Assembly: GCA_030749225.1 (NCBI GenBank)
Contig: JASMKO010000060.1
Location: 1 to 64,000 of the forward strand
Origin: Verrucomicrobiota bacterium
GTDB taxonomy: Bacteria > Verrucomicrobiota > Verrucomicrobiia > Limisphaerales > UBA1096
Direction of reading: 5' to 3'
DNA: 64,000 nucleotides
The translations under genes and the position numbers were made by a program. Under the pieces are notes generated by a model. It ran no database searches and was not told where the DNA came from. It worked only from the letters and a program-made list of their open reading frames with translations. Shown in pieces: positions 37,301-45,511 of this stretch (positions are counted from its first letter, which is position 1; every line of letters starts with the position of its first letter).

Positions 37301-37327
37301 CGCAGTGGAGGCGGTTTGCATTGGCAT
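34304..37327 (-). CDS. exported parallel beta-helix protein with Ca-binding C-terminus
   Basis: A 1007-aa protein with signal peptide (LAFVIAALGQAQV). A chain of short beta-helix rungs occupies about 235-520 (GVTLRGATAAVEANWAFVTG, DARLTLDRCVVQRCQTVGQF, VRDTVILNCGQAVEAGYLSP). A galactose-binding-like module spans about 720-890 (FGYGREGVQTALADMRDNY, TVYLRHEFALG). The C-terminus has DADADNLPDAWEQ and FDEDGLANRWELAANTDP, thrombospondin-3-like Ca-binding repeats. Unlike its neighbours it has no CotH signature. Beta-helix proteins of this type often act on or bind polysaccharide, but no lyase residues can be named here. It sits 4 bases from genes on both sides, so it is operonic with two CotH giants. 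Confidence 0.84.
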   Translation of the reverse strand: MPMQTASTASRFCFVTLAFVIAALGQAQVNGGIIIEGISDKQVANRPARIRVSQTGIAPAEHRLDGQRIPAGVWIDVTAPGYHELHSVERPLGQAGENTRLVRFVIQSARGQAEWALPPWTPLPPIASGEALEANAGNTTRLELFMPIRFPAGLPVPVVAMVMDAQARRVNFTGPLKGSNGIGLKRGVGSGLLPVDETKTIPFHAGPLSAENTITIDNDAWQAVEGDIKKTTTWKPDTRVHVTSSLNIAKGATLIIRSGCVVKLAPKVEVTVHGRLIVDGAKTAPIVFCPESPDTPWGGVTLRGATAAVEANWAFVTGSGGNPWWFLANSVPGTHRNEQAAFFLGEKAAGAFSDCFFINNAGQAFHGEDARLTLDRCVVQRCQTVGQFNGGSVAIRDSVLLDFPNDDSTFADGDNDALYFTLGKHEVIGTLIGWCKDDGIDAGGDSPGTVTVSGCWIESCFHEGLALSGTDKIVRVRDTVILNCGQAVEAGYLSPNVSLERCLLTGNGVGARFGDNYAGGHIGLLTMSASLSIFNRRDVWGLSRDLWAEKISRMKIDGNHLSRLHDSFPDNQPWASADHAALLTPFLFDSPFVPGVGFREWDRPIAPRRITVGLSRPSTKQVQVRFNIRVEKQNGEASDVIASGVVEYQPGETAKDLSLEIPGITETDAFRVELSGAVNGELMGPTAVRFQLQKAAAPQTWIAEKSAQWKWLKGVKEASEPSDAWKTRSFDDGPWPSGSAPFGYGREGVQTALADMRDNYTTVYLRHEFALGQVDAADVLRFAATYDDGFALWINGQELARVGLPLGELPHNGRASESDFAPREWSDVFPAASIPSLAPGKNIVAVHIFNTRPDSTDLFFDLSLTASQSEDADADNLPDAWEQRMVRAKTDDSMSGIGDILPSDDFDEDGLANRWELAANTDPVNPFSTIRLEAKRSQDGTALLQWQAKPHRAYQLQHKRRLATGAPWETVQQFQPVFAPAGETRATRLNPLQPDSGFFRLRLVVDE

Positions 37328-37331
37328 TGGT

Positions 37332-40300
37332 TTATGGCAGCACGCGTAGCCGGAAGTAACGCTCCGGCTGGGCTTTTTCGATCAGTTGGCGCAACACCAC
37401 TTCATCGCCGTTTGGGTTCGGGGCGATGGAGCGCACGGTGCTCCATTCGCCCAGCCCGAGACGTTCGCATGACTCGATAACGTACGCCCGGTTGGGTTGG
37501 GCGTTGAAGCGCATTTCCAGTTGGCTGAAGTCGCGAGCCACCTTTAGCGCAGGCCGGTCGGCGACATCGCGCGACGTGTTGGGCTGGCCAGGGGTGGGGG
37601 TCGTGAGGCGCACCATGATGCGGTTTTCAGCGTTCGGTTTTATCCCCCATGACGCGGCACCCTCCAACGAGCCAAAGCGGGCCATGGCACCCAAGCCGGT
37701 CAATTGGCCGCGGTCGATCTGCGACAGAAACAGCGAGCTGCCCATCGCCGAAATTTCGAATCGCCCCGGAGCGCCCGCTTGGCCGTAAAACTGCTTCGCC
37801 TCGAGCAGGAGAAATCCGGCGGGGGGGACGGCCAGGCCGCTTGGCAGCCGGAACTTGGCCAAGCTCGACGGCGTGTCGCTCAGGAACCAGCCGCCGATGT
37901 TCACAGCTTGGCCAGCTGGGTTGAATAACTCGATCCAGCCGTCGCCGCCGGGCATTACCTCGTTGATCCACAGAGGGGAGTTCAGCTCAGCCAGTTCATC
38001 GTCGTCCCGGCCAGGGGAGCCGTCGGTGAACAGGCCGGGCATCCAGCCGGCTTTGGATGACCATGAGGCTTCAGCGCTGGTGGGATCGCGCAGGACAAGC
38101 GACAGTCCGCGACCGGCGGCCTGATGATGCCAGTCGCCGTTGTACTCGACCGATAAAACCGCTTCGCCCCACGCCGTTTCCAGCCGGATGGTTTCGCCGC
38201 TGTTGGACAGTTTGCCTTCCCATGGGCCAAGCACGATTGTTCCCCCGCCTCCCTGCGCGGCGCGGATCAGCCCGGGATTCCTCGCGATGACGAGCCGCTG
38301 CCCGGCTTCCAGTTGGTCGATGCCGGCCACCGCGAAATCGTACCGTACCCCGCCGGCTAAGCGGAGGTCGCCCAAGGCAATGCTGCTCCAGCCGATGTTT
38401 TGCAACTCAATGAACTCGGCGTCCGGATTGCCGGCCGGGTGGTACATGATCTCCGTGATGCGCAGCGCGTCCCGGAGAGGCTGGATCGACGGCGCGGAGG
38501 CGGTGAACTCCGCCGGGGCCGACCAGTGGCTTGTGCGCCCGGTGTTATCCTTGAAGCGTGCCCGCACGCGGTAGGTTTTGCCCGGCTCGATCGCGGCCGA
38601 CGGGACGTACACTTGTGGCGTGAAGGTGGCCAGCTCGCCCGAGTCCCAGGTGGTGTGCCACTCAAAGAGCGGCAGCCGAGCTGGCTGGGTGGCGGGATCG
38701 TATTCGGCATCGACCTCGGCGATGCGCCACCGCATCGTGCCAAACGTGTTGTCCCCCTGCCGGTCGGAGAAGGGGCTGGTTTCAAAAAATAGGGCGTTGG
38801 CAGGATACCCCTCTGGCCCCTTGTAGGCGACCTCGGGGGTGCGGGGGATGCGTGTGGAGTCTCCTTCCGCCCGGATCAGTTGATCCAAGTGGGCTGCCCG
38901 GCCGCCGCTGGGCACGGTGGGGCCGGTACTGCCGGACCAGCCCCGGAATGCAAAATTTTTCATGTCGCGAACCTTGGTTTTCATTGGGCCGAAATCCCGG
39001 CCGTTTGGGGCGGAACGCCAGCGGTCGCGATCTGCCATCGAGAATTCGCCGATCATCCCGGCCATATGGTCGATTACTGGGTTGAGAACCTCCTCCCTCC
39101 AGACGAGGTCGCGGAACTCGCGGATTACATTGCGGTACTCCTGCCGGAACGCTGCGGTGGCCTGCCCCGAGGCAATGGCGTTTTTCGGATAGTCAATGCC
39201 CTGGCCCCAGTTCGGTCCCCACGATGCGTCTGCATCCCACGGGAGCACAGCCAGGCGGCCAAGCGGCGTCTCCATGCTCGGCTCGAAATACCAGGCCCGG
39301 TTTTTGGAATGCGAGTCGCGCGGCCAGTAGTCGTAATGCCGGATCGCCTCGCAGACGGTGTGGTAGCGGTACCAGAGATCCCAGTGCACGTGCGCGCGCA
39401 GCCAGTCCAGGGAGCGTGCGGGCCGGAGCTGCTGGCGGATGTTTTGAAAATCCCGGTCATCGGTGACGGCGGTGCGGCCTTGGTTGCGCTTGACCCTGTT
39501 GCCGTCGAAGATGCCATCCTTCAGCTTGTACAGGTTGCCGTCTTCGAGTTGGTGGGAATCCAGAAACCGCGCGTCGTAATCTTCCATGGCGAGGTGCATT
39601 CCCCAGAAGTCGCCGGTGTATTGACCGTTGGAATTCTTCGGGGCTTCCGTCGGGCCGGTCAAGGCGCGGAAATGAAAGAAATGTGTGTGCGGTGCGGGCA
39701 CGCCGAGCAGGTTCCAGAGGAGTGAGTTGGCGCTCTCCGTCAGGCCGAAATTGCCGACACGCTTGTTGTCGAACATTTTCCCTGTGTTGAGCGTGCGCCA
39801 TTTGACAGGATACTTCTCGCTGTAATTGTCCTTAGCCTGCAGGTAGTGGCCGCGGTTGAACCGGAATCGCATCGAACGCTTGCCGCCACCGCTGTAGCGG
39901 TCGTTGGCTTGCCGCAGCCGGTAGCGGATGTGGTCATACACCACGCTGTCGTACACGAACGCGCCTTCCCAGTTGAACTTGCTGCGGGCTTCGGTCTTGG
40001 ACTTTGGAATCTGGTTCGAACTATAGGCGTTGCACTGGTCGAAATCCCTTTTGCGCGTGACCAGTGTATAGACCGGCAGCGACCGCATCACCTCCGTTGG
40101 GTAGGCATGGCCAAGGCCGTTTGGGTGCACTGTGCGCCGCGTCGGCTTGTAGACCGGCACACCGTCGTACACGAAAGCCGCGAAGTTCAGTGAAGGGTCG
40201 CCCGGCACGGGAACCCGCAGCGAGGCCATCCCGTCGGAGGCGGTGATCCGGTACCGGAACAGCGTCCGGTTCTCCTGCGCGGGAACCCGTACCGAATAGA

Positions 40301-41693
40301 TCCCATCGCCCACGGCGGCGTCCTCTTCCCGTCCGTCGTCGCGCATGGGGAGAGTTTGCCAGTTTTCCTCGGCTTCGAACTCCGGGTTGACGGGGAGCGG
40401 CTGGCTGGCATCCGAGAGCAGTCTCGAATGGGACAGCGGCAAATAGGCGGGGAGATAGTCGCCGGGCGCGACCACCTGGTAGTGCAGGCGGACTGCCGCC
40501 ACCCCGTTCGGATCTGTGATTTTCGCTGTGACGAGGAACGGTTGCTCCGAGGCGGGTTGGCGGGGGGCAGTGGCAACTTGTCGAACCTGCGGAGCGGCGT
40601 TCGTGGCAAAGACAGAGTTGCGTCTGCCGGGTGTCGGGCTGGCCGCTGCTGGGGGCCGGGGCGGAACGAGCAGCACGGCGTCGATCGACAGGTCGCTGCT
40701 GCCCAGCGTGGCGTTGATCACGTGAATGGCAATGACGTTGTCGCCCTTCTTCAGGAAGGAACCGGGATCGGGCAAGTCGATCAGTTCCCACTCGCGTTCG
40801 TGGTCGCCGACGCCGCTCGTGGAGTCGTGCCGCATCTCGCCGTCGGCGACGTGCCGCCGCGCGACTTCCTGCCCGTTGATCCAGATGATGCAGCCGTCGT
40901 CCACGTACAGCTTCAGCCGCAACGCCGGCACCGCGCCGGGATCTGGCACAGGGAATTTGTGGCGCAGATAAACGGTGGAGTATTTGTTCCGCATGTCATC
41001 GAGCTTTGTCTGGTCGTCGTTATCGCCATAGCCGATGCTGGTGCGGCCGGTTTTCCAGTCGCTGTTTTCGCTGAAGTCAATTGTCCTCCATGCAGTGCCC
41101 CCGGCCGGCGGTGAGGTGCCCTTTTTGTATCGCCACCTGCGGTCGTTGTGGTCGATGAAGACCGTCTCCTCCCACGGCGATTCACCCTGCCCCTCCCTGG
41201 CGGTCGATAGCCTCCAGCTTCCGCCGAGGTCGTTGTTGAGGGTGGGATGGATCAACTCAATGGAGTTGCCGTCTTTGCTGCCGACCGGCCACGGAAACTC
41301 GTTGTGATAAGCTACCGCATCGGCCACCTCGCCCTGCTGGTCGCCCAGCACCAGTCGCTCCCCGTCATTGGCCAAGCGCCCGCTGTACGGGCCAAGCGCT
41401 CCGGTGGCAAACACGGCCTTGAGTCTCGCGGGATCCTCGGCCACGACCAGGTATCCTCCGGGCTCCAGCACGGTTCCCTGCGGGAACGTGTAGTCGATGC
41501 CCTGCGTGAATCGCCAGCCAGCCAGGTTCACCGTCACCGGGCCGCGGTTGTGGAGTTCGACATACTCCTCCGGGGAGGTCTTGTCGGCCGGCTTGAAATG
41601 AATCTCATTGATCACCACCGAGCCGTTGGCCAAGGCGGCAACGGATAACAGCGCGGTCAGGAAAAACAGGCGGTTGGTCACAGGCAAACGCAT
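37332..41693 (-). CDS. exported LTD / CotH-kinase protein
   Basis: A 1453-aa protein from ATG 41693 (a GTG at 41714 is the outer alternative). Signal peptide RLFFLTALLSVAALANGS. Modules: lamin-tail domain (about 25-140, VVINEIHFKPADKTSPEEYV), galactose-binding-like module (about 185-330, IGYGDNDDQTKLDDMRNKY, TVYLRHKFPVP), CotH kinase-like region (about 510-880, with SMRFRFNRGHYLQAKDNYSE, DFWGMHLAMEDYDARFLD, LAVLPWDADASWG), then two more lamin-tail domains (about 1130-1240 and 1290-1390). It heads a train with the 1007-aa and 2109-aa genes, each within 4 bases of the next. The biological role of CotH in these bacteria is unknown; a cell-envelope or adhesive function is plausible. Confidence 0.87.
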   Translation of the reverse strand: MRLPVTNRLFFLTALLSVAALANGSVVINEIHFKPADKTSPEEYVELHNRGPVTVNLAGWRFTQGIDYTFPQGTVLEPGGYLVVAEDPARLKAVFATGALGPYSGRLANDGERLVLGDQQGEVADAVAYHNEFPWPVGSKDGNSIELIHPTLNNDLGGSWRLSTAREGQGESPWEETVFIDHNDRRWRYKKGTSPPAGGTAWRTIDFSENSDWKTGRTSIGYGDNDDQTKLDDMRNKYSTVYLRHKFPVPDPGAVPALRLKLYVDDGCIIWINGQEVARRHVADGEMRHDSTSGVGDHEREWELIDLPDPGSFLKKGDNVIAIHVINATLGSSDLSIDAVLLVPPRPPAAASPTPGRRNSVFATNAAPQVRQVATAPRQPASEQPFLVTAKITDPNGVAAVRLHYQVVAPGDYLPAYLPLSHSRLLSDASQPLPVNPEFEAEENWQTLPMRDDGREEDAAVGDGIYSVRVPAQENRTLFRYRITASDGMASLRVPVPGDPSLNFAAFVYDGVPVYKPTRRTVHPNGLGHAYPTEVMRSLPVYTLVTRKRDFDQCNAYSSNQIPKSKTEARSKFNWEGAFVYDSVVYDHIRYRLRQANDRYSGGGKRSMRFRFNRGHYLQAKDNYSEKYPVKWRTLNTGKMFDNKRVGNFGLTESANSLLWNLLGVPAPHTHFFHFRALTGPTEAPKNSNGQYTGDFWGMHLAMEDYDARFLDSHQLEDGNLYKLKDGIFDGNRVKRNQGRTAVTDDRDFQNIRQQLRPARSLDWLRAHVHWDLWYRYHTVCEAIRHYDYWPRDSHSKNRAWYFEPSMETPLGRLAVLPWDADASWGPNWGQGIDYPKNAIASGQATAAFRQEYRNVIREFRDLVWREEVLNPVIDHMAGMIGEFSMADRDRWRSAPNGRDFGPMKTKVRDMKNFAFRGWSGSTGPTVPSGGRAAHLDQLIRAEGDSTRIPRTPEVAYKGPEGYPANALFFETSPFSDRQGDNTFGTMRWRIAEVDAEYDPATQPARLPLFEWHTTWDSGELATFTPQVYVPSAAIEPGKTYRVRARFKDNTGRTSHWSAPAEFTASAPSIQPLRDALRITEIMYHPAGNPDAEFIELQNIGWSSIALGDLRLAGGVRYDFAVAGIDQLEAGQRLVIARNPGLIRAAQGGGGTIVLGPWEGKLSNSGETIRLETAWGEAVLSVEYNGDWHHQAAGRGLSLVLRDPTSAEASWSSKAGWMPGLFTDGSPGRDDDELAELNSPLWINEVMPGGDGWIELFNPAGQAVNIGGWFLSDTPSSLAKFRLPSGLAVPPAGFLLLEAKQFYGQAGAPGRFEISAMGSSLFLSQIDRGQLTGLGAMARFGSLEGAASWGIKPNAENRIMVRLTTPTPGQPNTSRDVADRPALKVARDFSQLEMRFNAQPNRAYVIESCERLGLGEWSTVRSIAPNPNGDEVVLRQLIEKAQPERYFRLRVLP

Positions 41694-41885
41694 TTCAAGC
41701 ACCCCGGGTGCCACGAGGGTTGTTTCACAAATACAGGTGTTTTCGTCCTGTTGCCTCTCCGTTCACGTGGGCAATTTGCGCACCGCTGCGTGGCTTCGGC
41801 ACCCGGCAGGGCGGAATACTGCCTGCCAACGGGGGGAAAGGCCAGATTGGCTCACGGGGTCGGGCAGGAATCCTGGGTGCCCCAG

Positions 41886-42830
41886 TCAGGGCAGCGGTTC
41901 CCCGGCGGCGGCTTCCATCAGGCGGTACCAGTCCTCGTGGGAGAGCCGCAACCCGTCCGCCTTGGTGGCGTCCCGGATGTGGTTGGGGTTGGTGCTTCCC
42001 ACGATTGGCACGATGCCGGCCGGGTGCCGCATCAGCCACGCCAGCGCGACGGCGGTCGGGCTGCACTCCTTCTGCTGGGCCACGACATGCAGCGCGTCGC
42101 GCACGGTCTGCTCCTGTATGTGGTTGGCCTTGCGGAGCGAGACGGGGGCCTCGCGGCCAAGCCGGCCCTGCGCCAGCGGGCTCCACGCGACCGGCGTGAT
42201 GCCGTGGCGCTGGTAGTAGTCGAGCGACCCGTCCTCGAGTGTGTCGTAGTGAAAGAGGCTCAGTTCGACTTGGTTGCAAATCAGCTTCATCGAGCAGGCC
42301 GCCTGCAGATGGTCGAGTTGATCGACGGTGAAATTGCTGACGCCGAACTCGCGCACTTTGCCGGCTTGTTTCAGTTCGTCGAACGCCTTGGCCACTTCCT
42401 CCTGTTCCAGCAGATAGTCCGGCCGGTGCAGCAGGAACATGTCGATGCAGTCGATGTCCATGCGCTTGAGTGAGGCATCGCAGGAGGAGACGATGTGTTC
42501 GTGGGAGAGATCGTAGCGATGCGGCGAGTCCTTGTCGGGCTCACCCTTTTGGCGGATGCCGCACTTGGTCGTGATGGCGATATGGTCGCGCATACCCGAA
42601 ACTGTTTTGAGCGTGCGGCCGAACACCTCCTCGGCGAGTCCGTCGCTGTAAATGTCCGCGAGATCGAACATCGTGTAGCCGGCCTCATAGGCGGCGGTGA
42701 TGGCGTCGCGGCCCTTTTGTTCATGCTCCTCGTCTATGGGCGGATGAGAAATCACCCCCGTAATGCGCCAGCAACCGTAGCCCAGGCGGCTGCATTTCAG
42801 GCCGGATTCTCCCAAGGTTATCGTTTGCAT
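41886..42830 (-). CDS. aldo/keto reductase
   Basis: A 314-aa protein from ATG 42830 (MQTITLGESGLKCSRLGYG); the longer frame upstream is only palindrome-containing leader. It has the AKR fold: FDLADIYSDGLAEEVFG with the catalytic Asp and Tyr, the Lys in TTKCGI, the active-site His in FLLHRPDYLL, EFGVSNFTVDQL, NQVELSLFH, and the NADPH-binding IVGSTNPNHI. It resembles the E. coli YdhF-type oxidoreductases. It reduces carbonyl compounds with NADPH in the cytoplasm; substrate unknown. It follows the LeuC-type gene by 75 bases on the same strand; a shared transcript is possible. About 190 bases upstream of the CotH train hold no gene. Confidence 0.9.
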   Translation of the reverse strand: MQTITLGESGLKCSRLGYGCWRITGVISHPPIDEEHEQKGRDAITAAYEAGYTMFDLADIYSDGLAEEVFGRTLKTVSGMRDHIAITTKCGIRQKGEPDKDSPHRYDLSHEHIVSSCDASLKRMDIDCIDMFLLHRPDYLLEQEEVAKAFDELKQAGKVREFGVSNFTVDQLDHLQAACSMKLICNQVELSLFHYDTLEDGSLDYYQRHGITPVAWSPLAQGRLGREAPVSLRKANHIQEQTVRDALHVVAQQKECSPTAVALAWLMRHPAGIVPIVGSTNPNHIRDATKADGLRLSHEDWYRLMEAAAGEPLP

Positions 42831-42905
42831 GACTGACTTTAGCCAACCGTAGCATATCCGCTTGGCCAAGCCAAAGAAAACCACAACCCGCTTGGCCAAA
42901 CGGAG

Positions 42906-44279
42906 TTAGTTCAAATAATCGCGCGGGTCGGCGACGTGGCCGGCGAGGGCGCTGGCGGCAACGGTGGCCGGGCTGGCCAGATACACTTCGCTCTCCTTGC
43001 TGCCCATGCGGCCGGGGAAGTTGCGGTTGGTGGCGCTGATGCACTTTTGGCCGCCCTCGTTCATGCGGCCGAAGGTATCGACCGGCCCGCCGAGGCAGGC
43101 GGAGCAGCCGGCGTTTTCCGTCATGCGCACCCCGGCGTCGGTGAGGATGTTCCAGACTGGCTTGCCATCCCACTCGGTCGTTTGCAAATCGTGGACGATC
43201 TCCGGTGTGGCTGGCACGCCGAAGGTGTCGATGCGCACCTCCTGTCCGCGCACCACCTCGGCGAACGCCAAAAAATCACTCGTCTTGCCGCCGGTGCAGG
43301 AGCCGATGTAGGCGCGGTCGAGCTTCAAGTCGCTCATCTCGCGGGCGAGCTTGCGCTGGCCGGGATCGGGGTGGCACGCCACGGTCGGCTCGAGTGCGCC
43401 CAGGTCGATCGTCGTGTCGTAAACGAACGTCTCGTCGTCGTCGCGCTCGACCGTCTCGTAGTCGCTCTTCGTGCCGCTGAGCTGGGTTCGCTCGTCGACC
43501 ATTGCGCCAGTTTTGTCGTCGTACTCGAAGATGCCGTTCTTGCCGCCGGCCTCGATCGCCATGTTGGCCACGGTCATCCGGTCGTCGATCGACAGGCCGG
43601 ACGCGCCCGGGCCGTCGAACTGCATTGCGCGGTAGGTCGCCCCGTCGAAACCGATCTCGCCGATCGCGTGCAGGATGATGTCCTTGGCCATGACGCCCGG
43701 CTGCAGTTCGCCCTCGAGGCGGAAGTGCATCGTCTCCGGCACCTTGATCAGCAGCTTGCCGGTGCCCATCACGAAGCCGGAGTCGGTGTTGCCGATGCCG
43801 GTGGCAAACTGGTTGAACGCGCCGGCCATGCAGGTGTGCGAGTCGGTGCCGAACAGAATTTCACCGGGCCGAAGATGCCCTTTCTGCGGCAGCGCCGTGT
43901 GGCAGACGCCGGCGTAACGCGAGCCGTACTGGCGCTTGAGCAATCCCTGCGAGGCGTCGAACTGCCACTTGCCGTCCTCGTCGTCGATGACGTCGTAAAA
44001 GTACGGCAGCCCCTGCGCCTTCGCGAACTCGCGCAAAATGTCCACGTTGCGGTTGGAGAGCGAGTCGGAGGTGAAAATGTAATGGTCAGGAATAATGACA
44101 ATTTTTTTCGCGTCCCAAACCTTGGCATTCTCGCCGAATTCCCGCTTGAACACCCCGATGGTTCCTGGGCCGCAGACGTCGTGAGTCATCAGTGTGTCCA
44201 CGTTCACCCAGACGTTTTCGCCGGCGGTCACCTCACTTTTATTGGCTGCCCGGGCCAATATTTTTTCAGTCAACGTCAT
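42906..44279 (-). CDS. leuC: LeuC-type hydro-lyase (3-isopropylmalate or homoaconitate dehydratase, large subunit)
   Basis: A 457-aa protein of the aconitase superfamily, from ATG 44279 (a GTG 12 bases upstream is possible). The [4Fe-4S] cysteines are in IGSCTGGKTSDF and GCSACLGGP; other motifs are IPDHYIFT, LFGTDSHTCMAGAF and GTGKLLIKVPETM. The two-subunit LeuC/HacA/DmdA group catalyses hydration-isomerisation of isopropylmalate-type acids. The small subunit (LeuD) is not beside it, and the sequence is of the shorter, archaeal-like LeuC2 type, so the substrate could be isopropylmalate, homoaconitate or dimethylmalate. It diverges in function from the neighbours. The symbol is therefore a class label rather than a proven role. 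Confidence 0.82.
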   Translation of the reverse strand: MTLTEKILARAANKSEVTAGENVWVNVDTLMTHDVCGPGTIGVFKREFGENAKVWDAKKIVIIPDHYIFTSDSLSNRNVDILREFAKAQGLPYFYDVIDDEDGKWQFDASQGLLKRQYGSRYAGVCHTALPQKGHLRPGEILFGTDSHTCMAGAFNQFATGIGNTDSGFVMGTGKLLIKVPETMHFRLEGELQPGVMAKDIILHAIGEIGFDGATYRAMQFDGPGASGLSIDDRMTVANMAIEAGGKNGIFEYDDKTGAMVDERTQLSGTKSDYETVERDDDETFVYDTTIDLGALEPTVACHPDPGQRKLAREMSDLKLDRAYIGSCTGGKTSDFLAFAEVVRGQEVRIDTFGVPATPEIVHDLQTTEWDGKPVWNILTDAGVRMTENAGCSACLGGPVDTFGRMNEGGQKCISATNRNFPGRMGSKESEVYLASPATVAASALAGHVADPRDYLN

Positions 44280-44352
44280 TGCAACCGGCACAATTTACCG
44301 GCGTACCTCCGCTCAAGCAAGGAAGCGGTGGGGATTTCGAATTTCCCAACTC

Positions 44353-45411
44353 TTAGGTGTGAATCCCGGCGACAACGTCGCGGCTTTTGAGCTCGGGCGA
44401 GTGCGGCTCGAGCAGCATCGGTTGGTCGTGGTCGAGGTGTTCGCGGCAGATGTCGAAAAACTCGGCCTTGGTCTGTGCACGACGAATGTCATGCAGAAAC
44501 CGACCCTTCGGGTCGATCCCGATTCCGAAGTAATTCATGTATTTTTTCATTTTTTGTACCTGACTACGCTCAACGTAATTTTCCGGCGTGGTCATCTCGA
44601 ACAGGTCGGTGACGTAGTGGAGCACCTCGAGTCCGCTTGGCCAAGTGGGTGTCTCGTGGTGGAGCTGCTGGCGAATTTGTGTGAACAGCCAAGGGTTGCG
44701 GATGATGCCTCGTCCGATCATCAGGCCGCGTGCGCTGGTCTCGGCCAGCACCGACTCAGCCTTGGCCGCGGAGTAGACGTTGCCGTTAGCCAACACCGGG
44801 CAACCGGCCTCCCCGACTGCGCGGGCGATTAAGTCGTAATGCACAGCGCTGCGGTACATCTCCTTCACCGTGCGGCCGTGGACTGTGAGCAGATCGAGGT
44901 TGTGCTTCGCAAAAATCGGGAGCAACTGGTTGAACACCGTTGGGTCGTCGAAGCCGAGCCGCGTCTTGACCGTGAACCGTGTTTCCACCGCTTCGCGCAG
45001 TGCGCCGAGGATGCGGTCGACGCGTTCCGGTTCACGCAACAGGCCGCCACCAGCGCATTTCTTGAAAACAATGGGTGCGGGACAACCTAGGTTGAGATCG
45101 ACCGCGGCGATGGGATGCTCCTGCAATTCGCGCGCCGTTCGCACAAGGTTGGGGATGCTGTTGCCGATCATCTGGGCGACAACCGGCTGGCCGGTAGGGT
45201 TCTCCGTGATCGAGCGCAGGATCGGTTTTTCCAAACGAGAATCGGCGTGTACGCGGAAGTATTCGGTGTAGTACACGTCCGCGCTGCCGCGACTCCGGAT
45301 CACCTTCCAGAATGGCAAATCGGTGACGCCCTGCATCGGAGCCAGTGCCAGTACTGGCTCGTCCCGTTGCAGCAGGGCGTCAAACTGTTCAACCTGTACG
45401 GAGAGCGGCAT
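44353..45411 (-). CDS. dus: tRNA-dihydrouridine synthase
   Basis: A 352-aa FMN enzyme from ATG 45411 (MPLSVQVEQF); the frame is open further upstream but the leader is not Dus-like and overlaps the GGT start region. Dus reduces uridines in the D-loop of tRNA. Motifs: LALAPMQGVTDLPF at the N-terminus, VVAQMIGNSIPNL, DLNLGCPAPIVFKKCAGGGLL with the catalytic Cys in KKCAGG, KTRLGF, TVHGRTVKEMY, VLANGNVYS and MIGRGIIRNPWLF. A helical tRNA-binding tail follows. It is divergently arranged with gamma-glutamyltransferase. The specific Dus subtype (A/B/C) cannot be told; the sequence is closest to the DusB/C-like group. Confidence 0.9.
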   Translation of the reverse strand: MPLSVQVEQFDALLQRDEPVLALAPMQGVTDLPFWKVIRSRGSADVYYTEYFRVHADSRLEKPILRSITENPTGQPVVAQMIGNSIPNLVRTARELQEHPIAAVDLNLGCPAPIVFKKCAGGGLLREPERVDRILGALREAVETRFTVKTRLGFDDPTVFNQLLPIFAKHNLDLLTVHGRTVKEMYRSAVHYDLIARAVGEAGCPVLANGNVYSAAKAESVLAETSARGLMIGRGIIRNPWLFTQIRQQLHHETPTWPSGLEVLHYVTDLFEMTTPENYVERSQVQKMKKYMNYFGIGIDPKGRFLHDIRRAQTKAEFFDICREHLDHDQPMLLEPHSPELKSRDVVAGIHT

Positions 45412-45511
45412 TGCGCTCGCGGTTTCTCCCGCTTGGCCAGGCGCTTGGCAATCCCAAAACGCCGCCGGCTTGCCTTGGCCAAACGAATGTGCCGACAATG
45501 CCGCTGAAGCC

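Noticed and set aside
42906-44279. Aconitase assignment for the hydro-lyase
   Set aside because: At 457 residues it is the two-subunit LeuC/HacA size, far shorter than single-chain aconitases.
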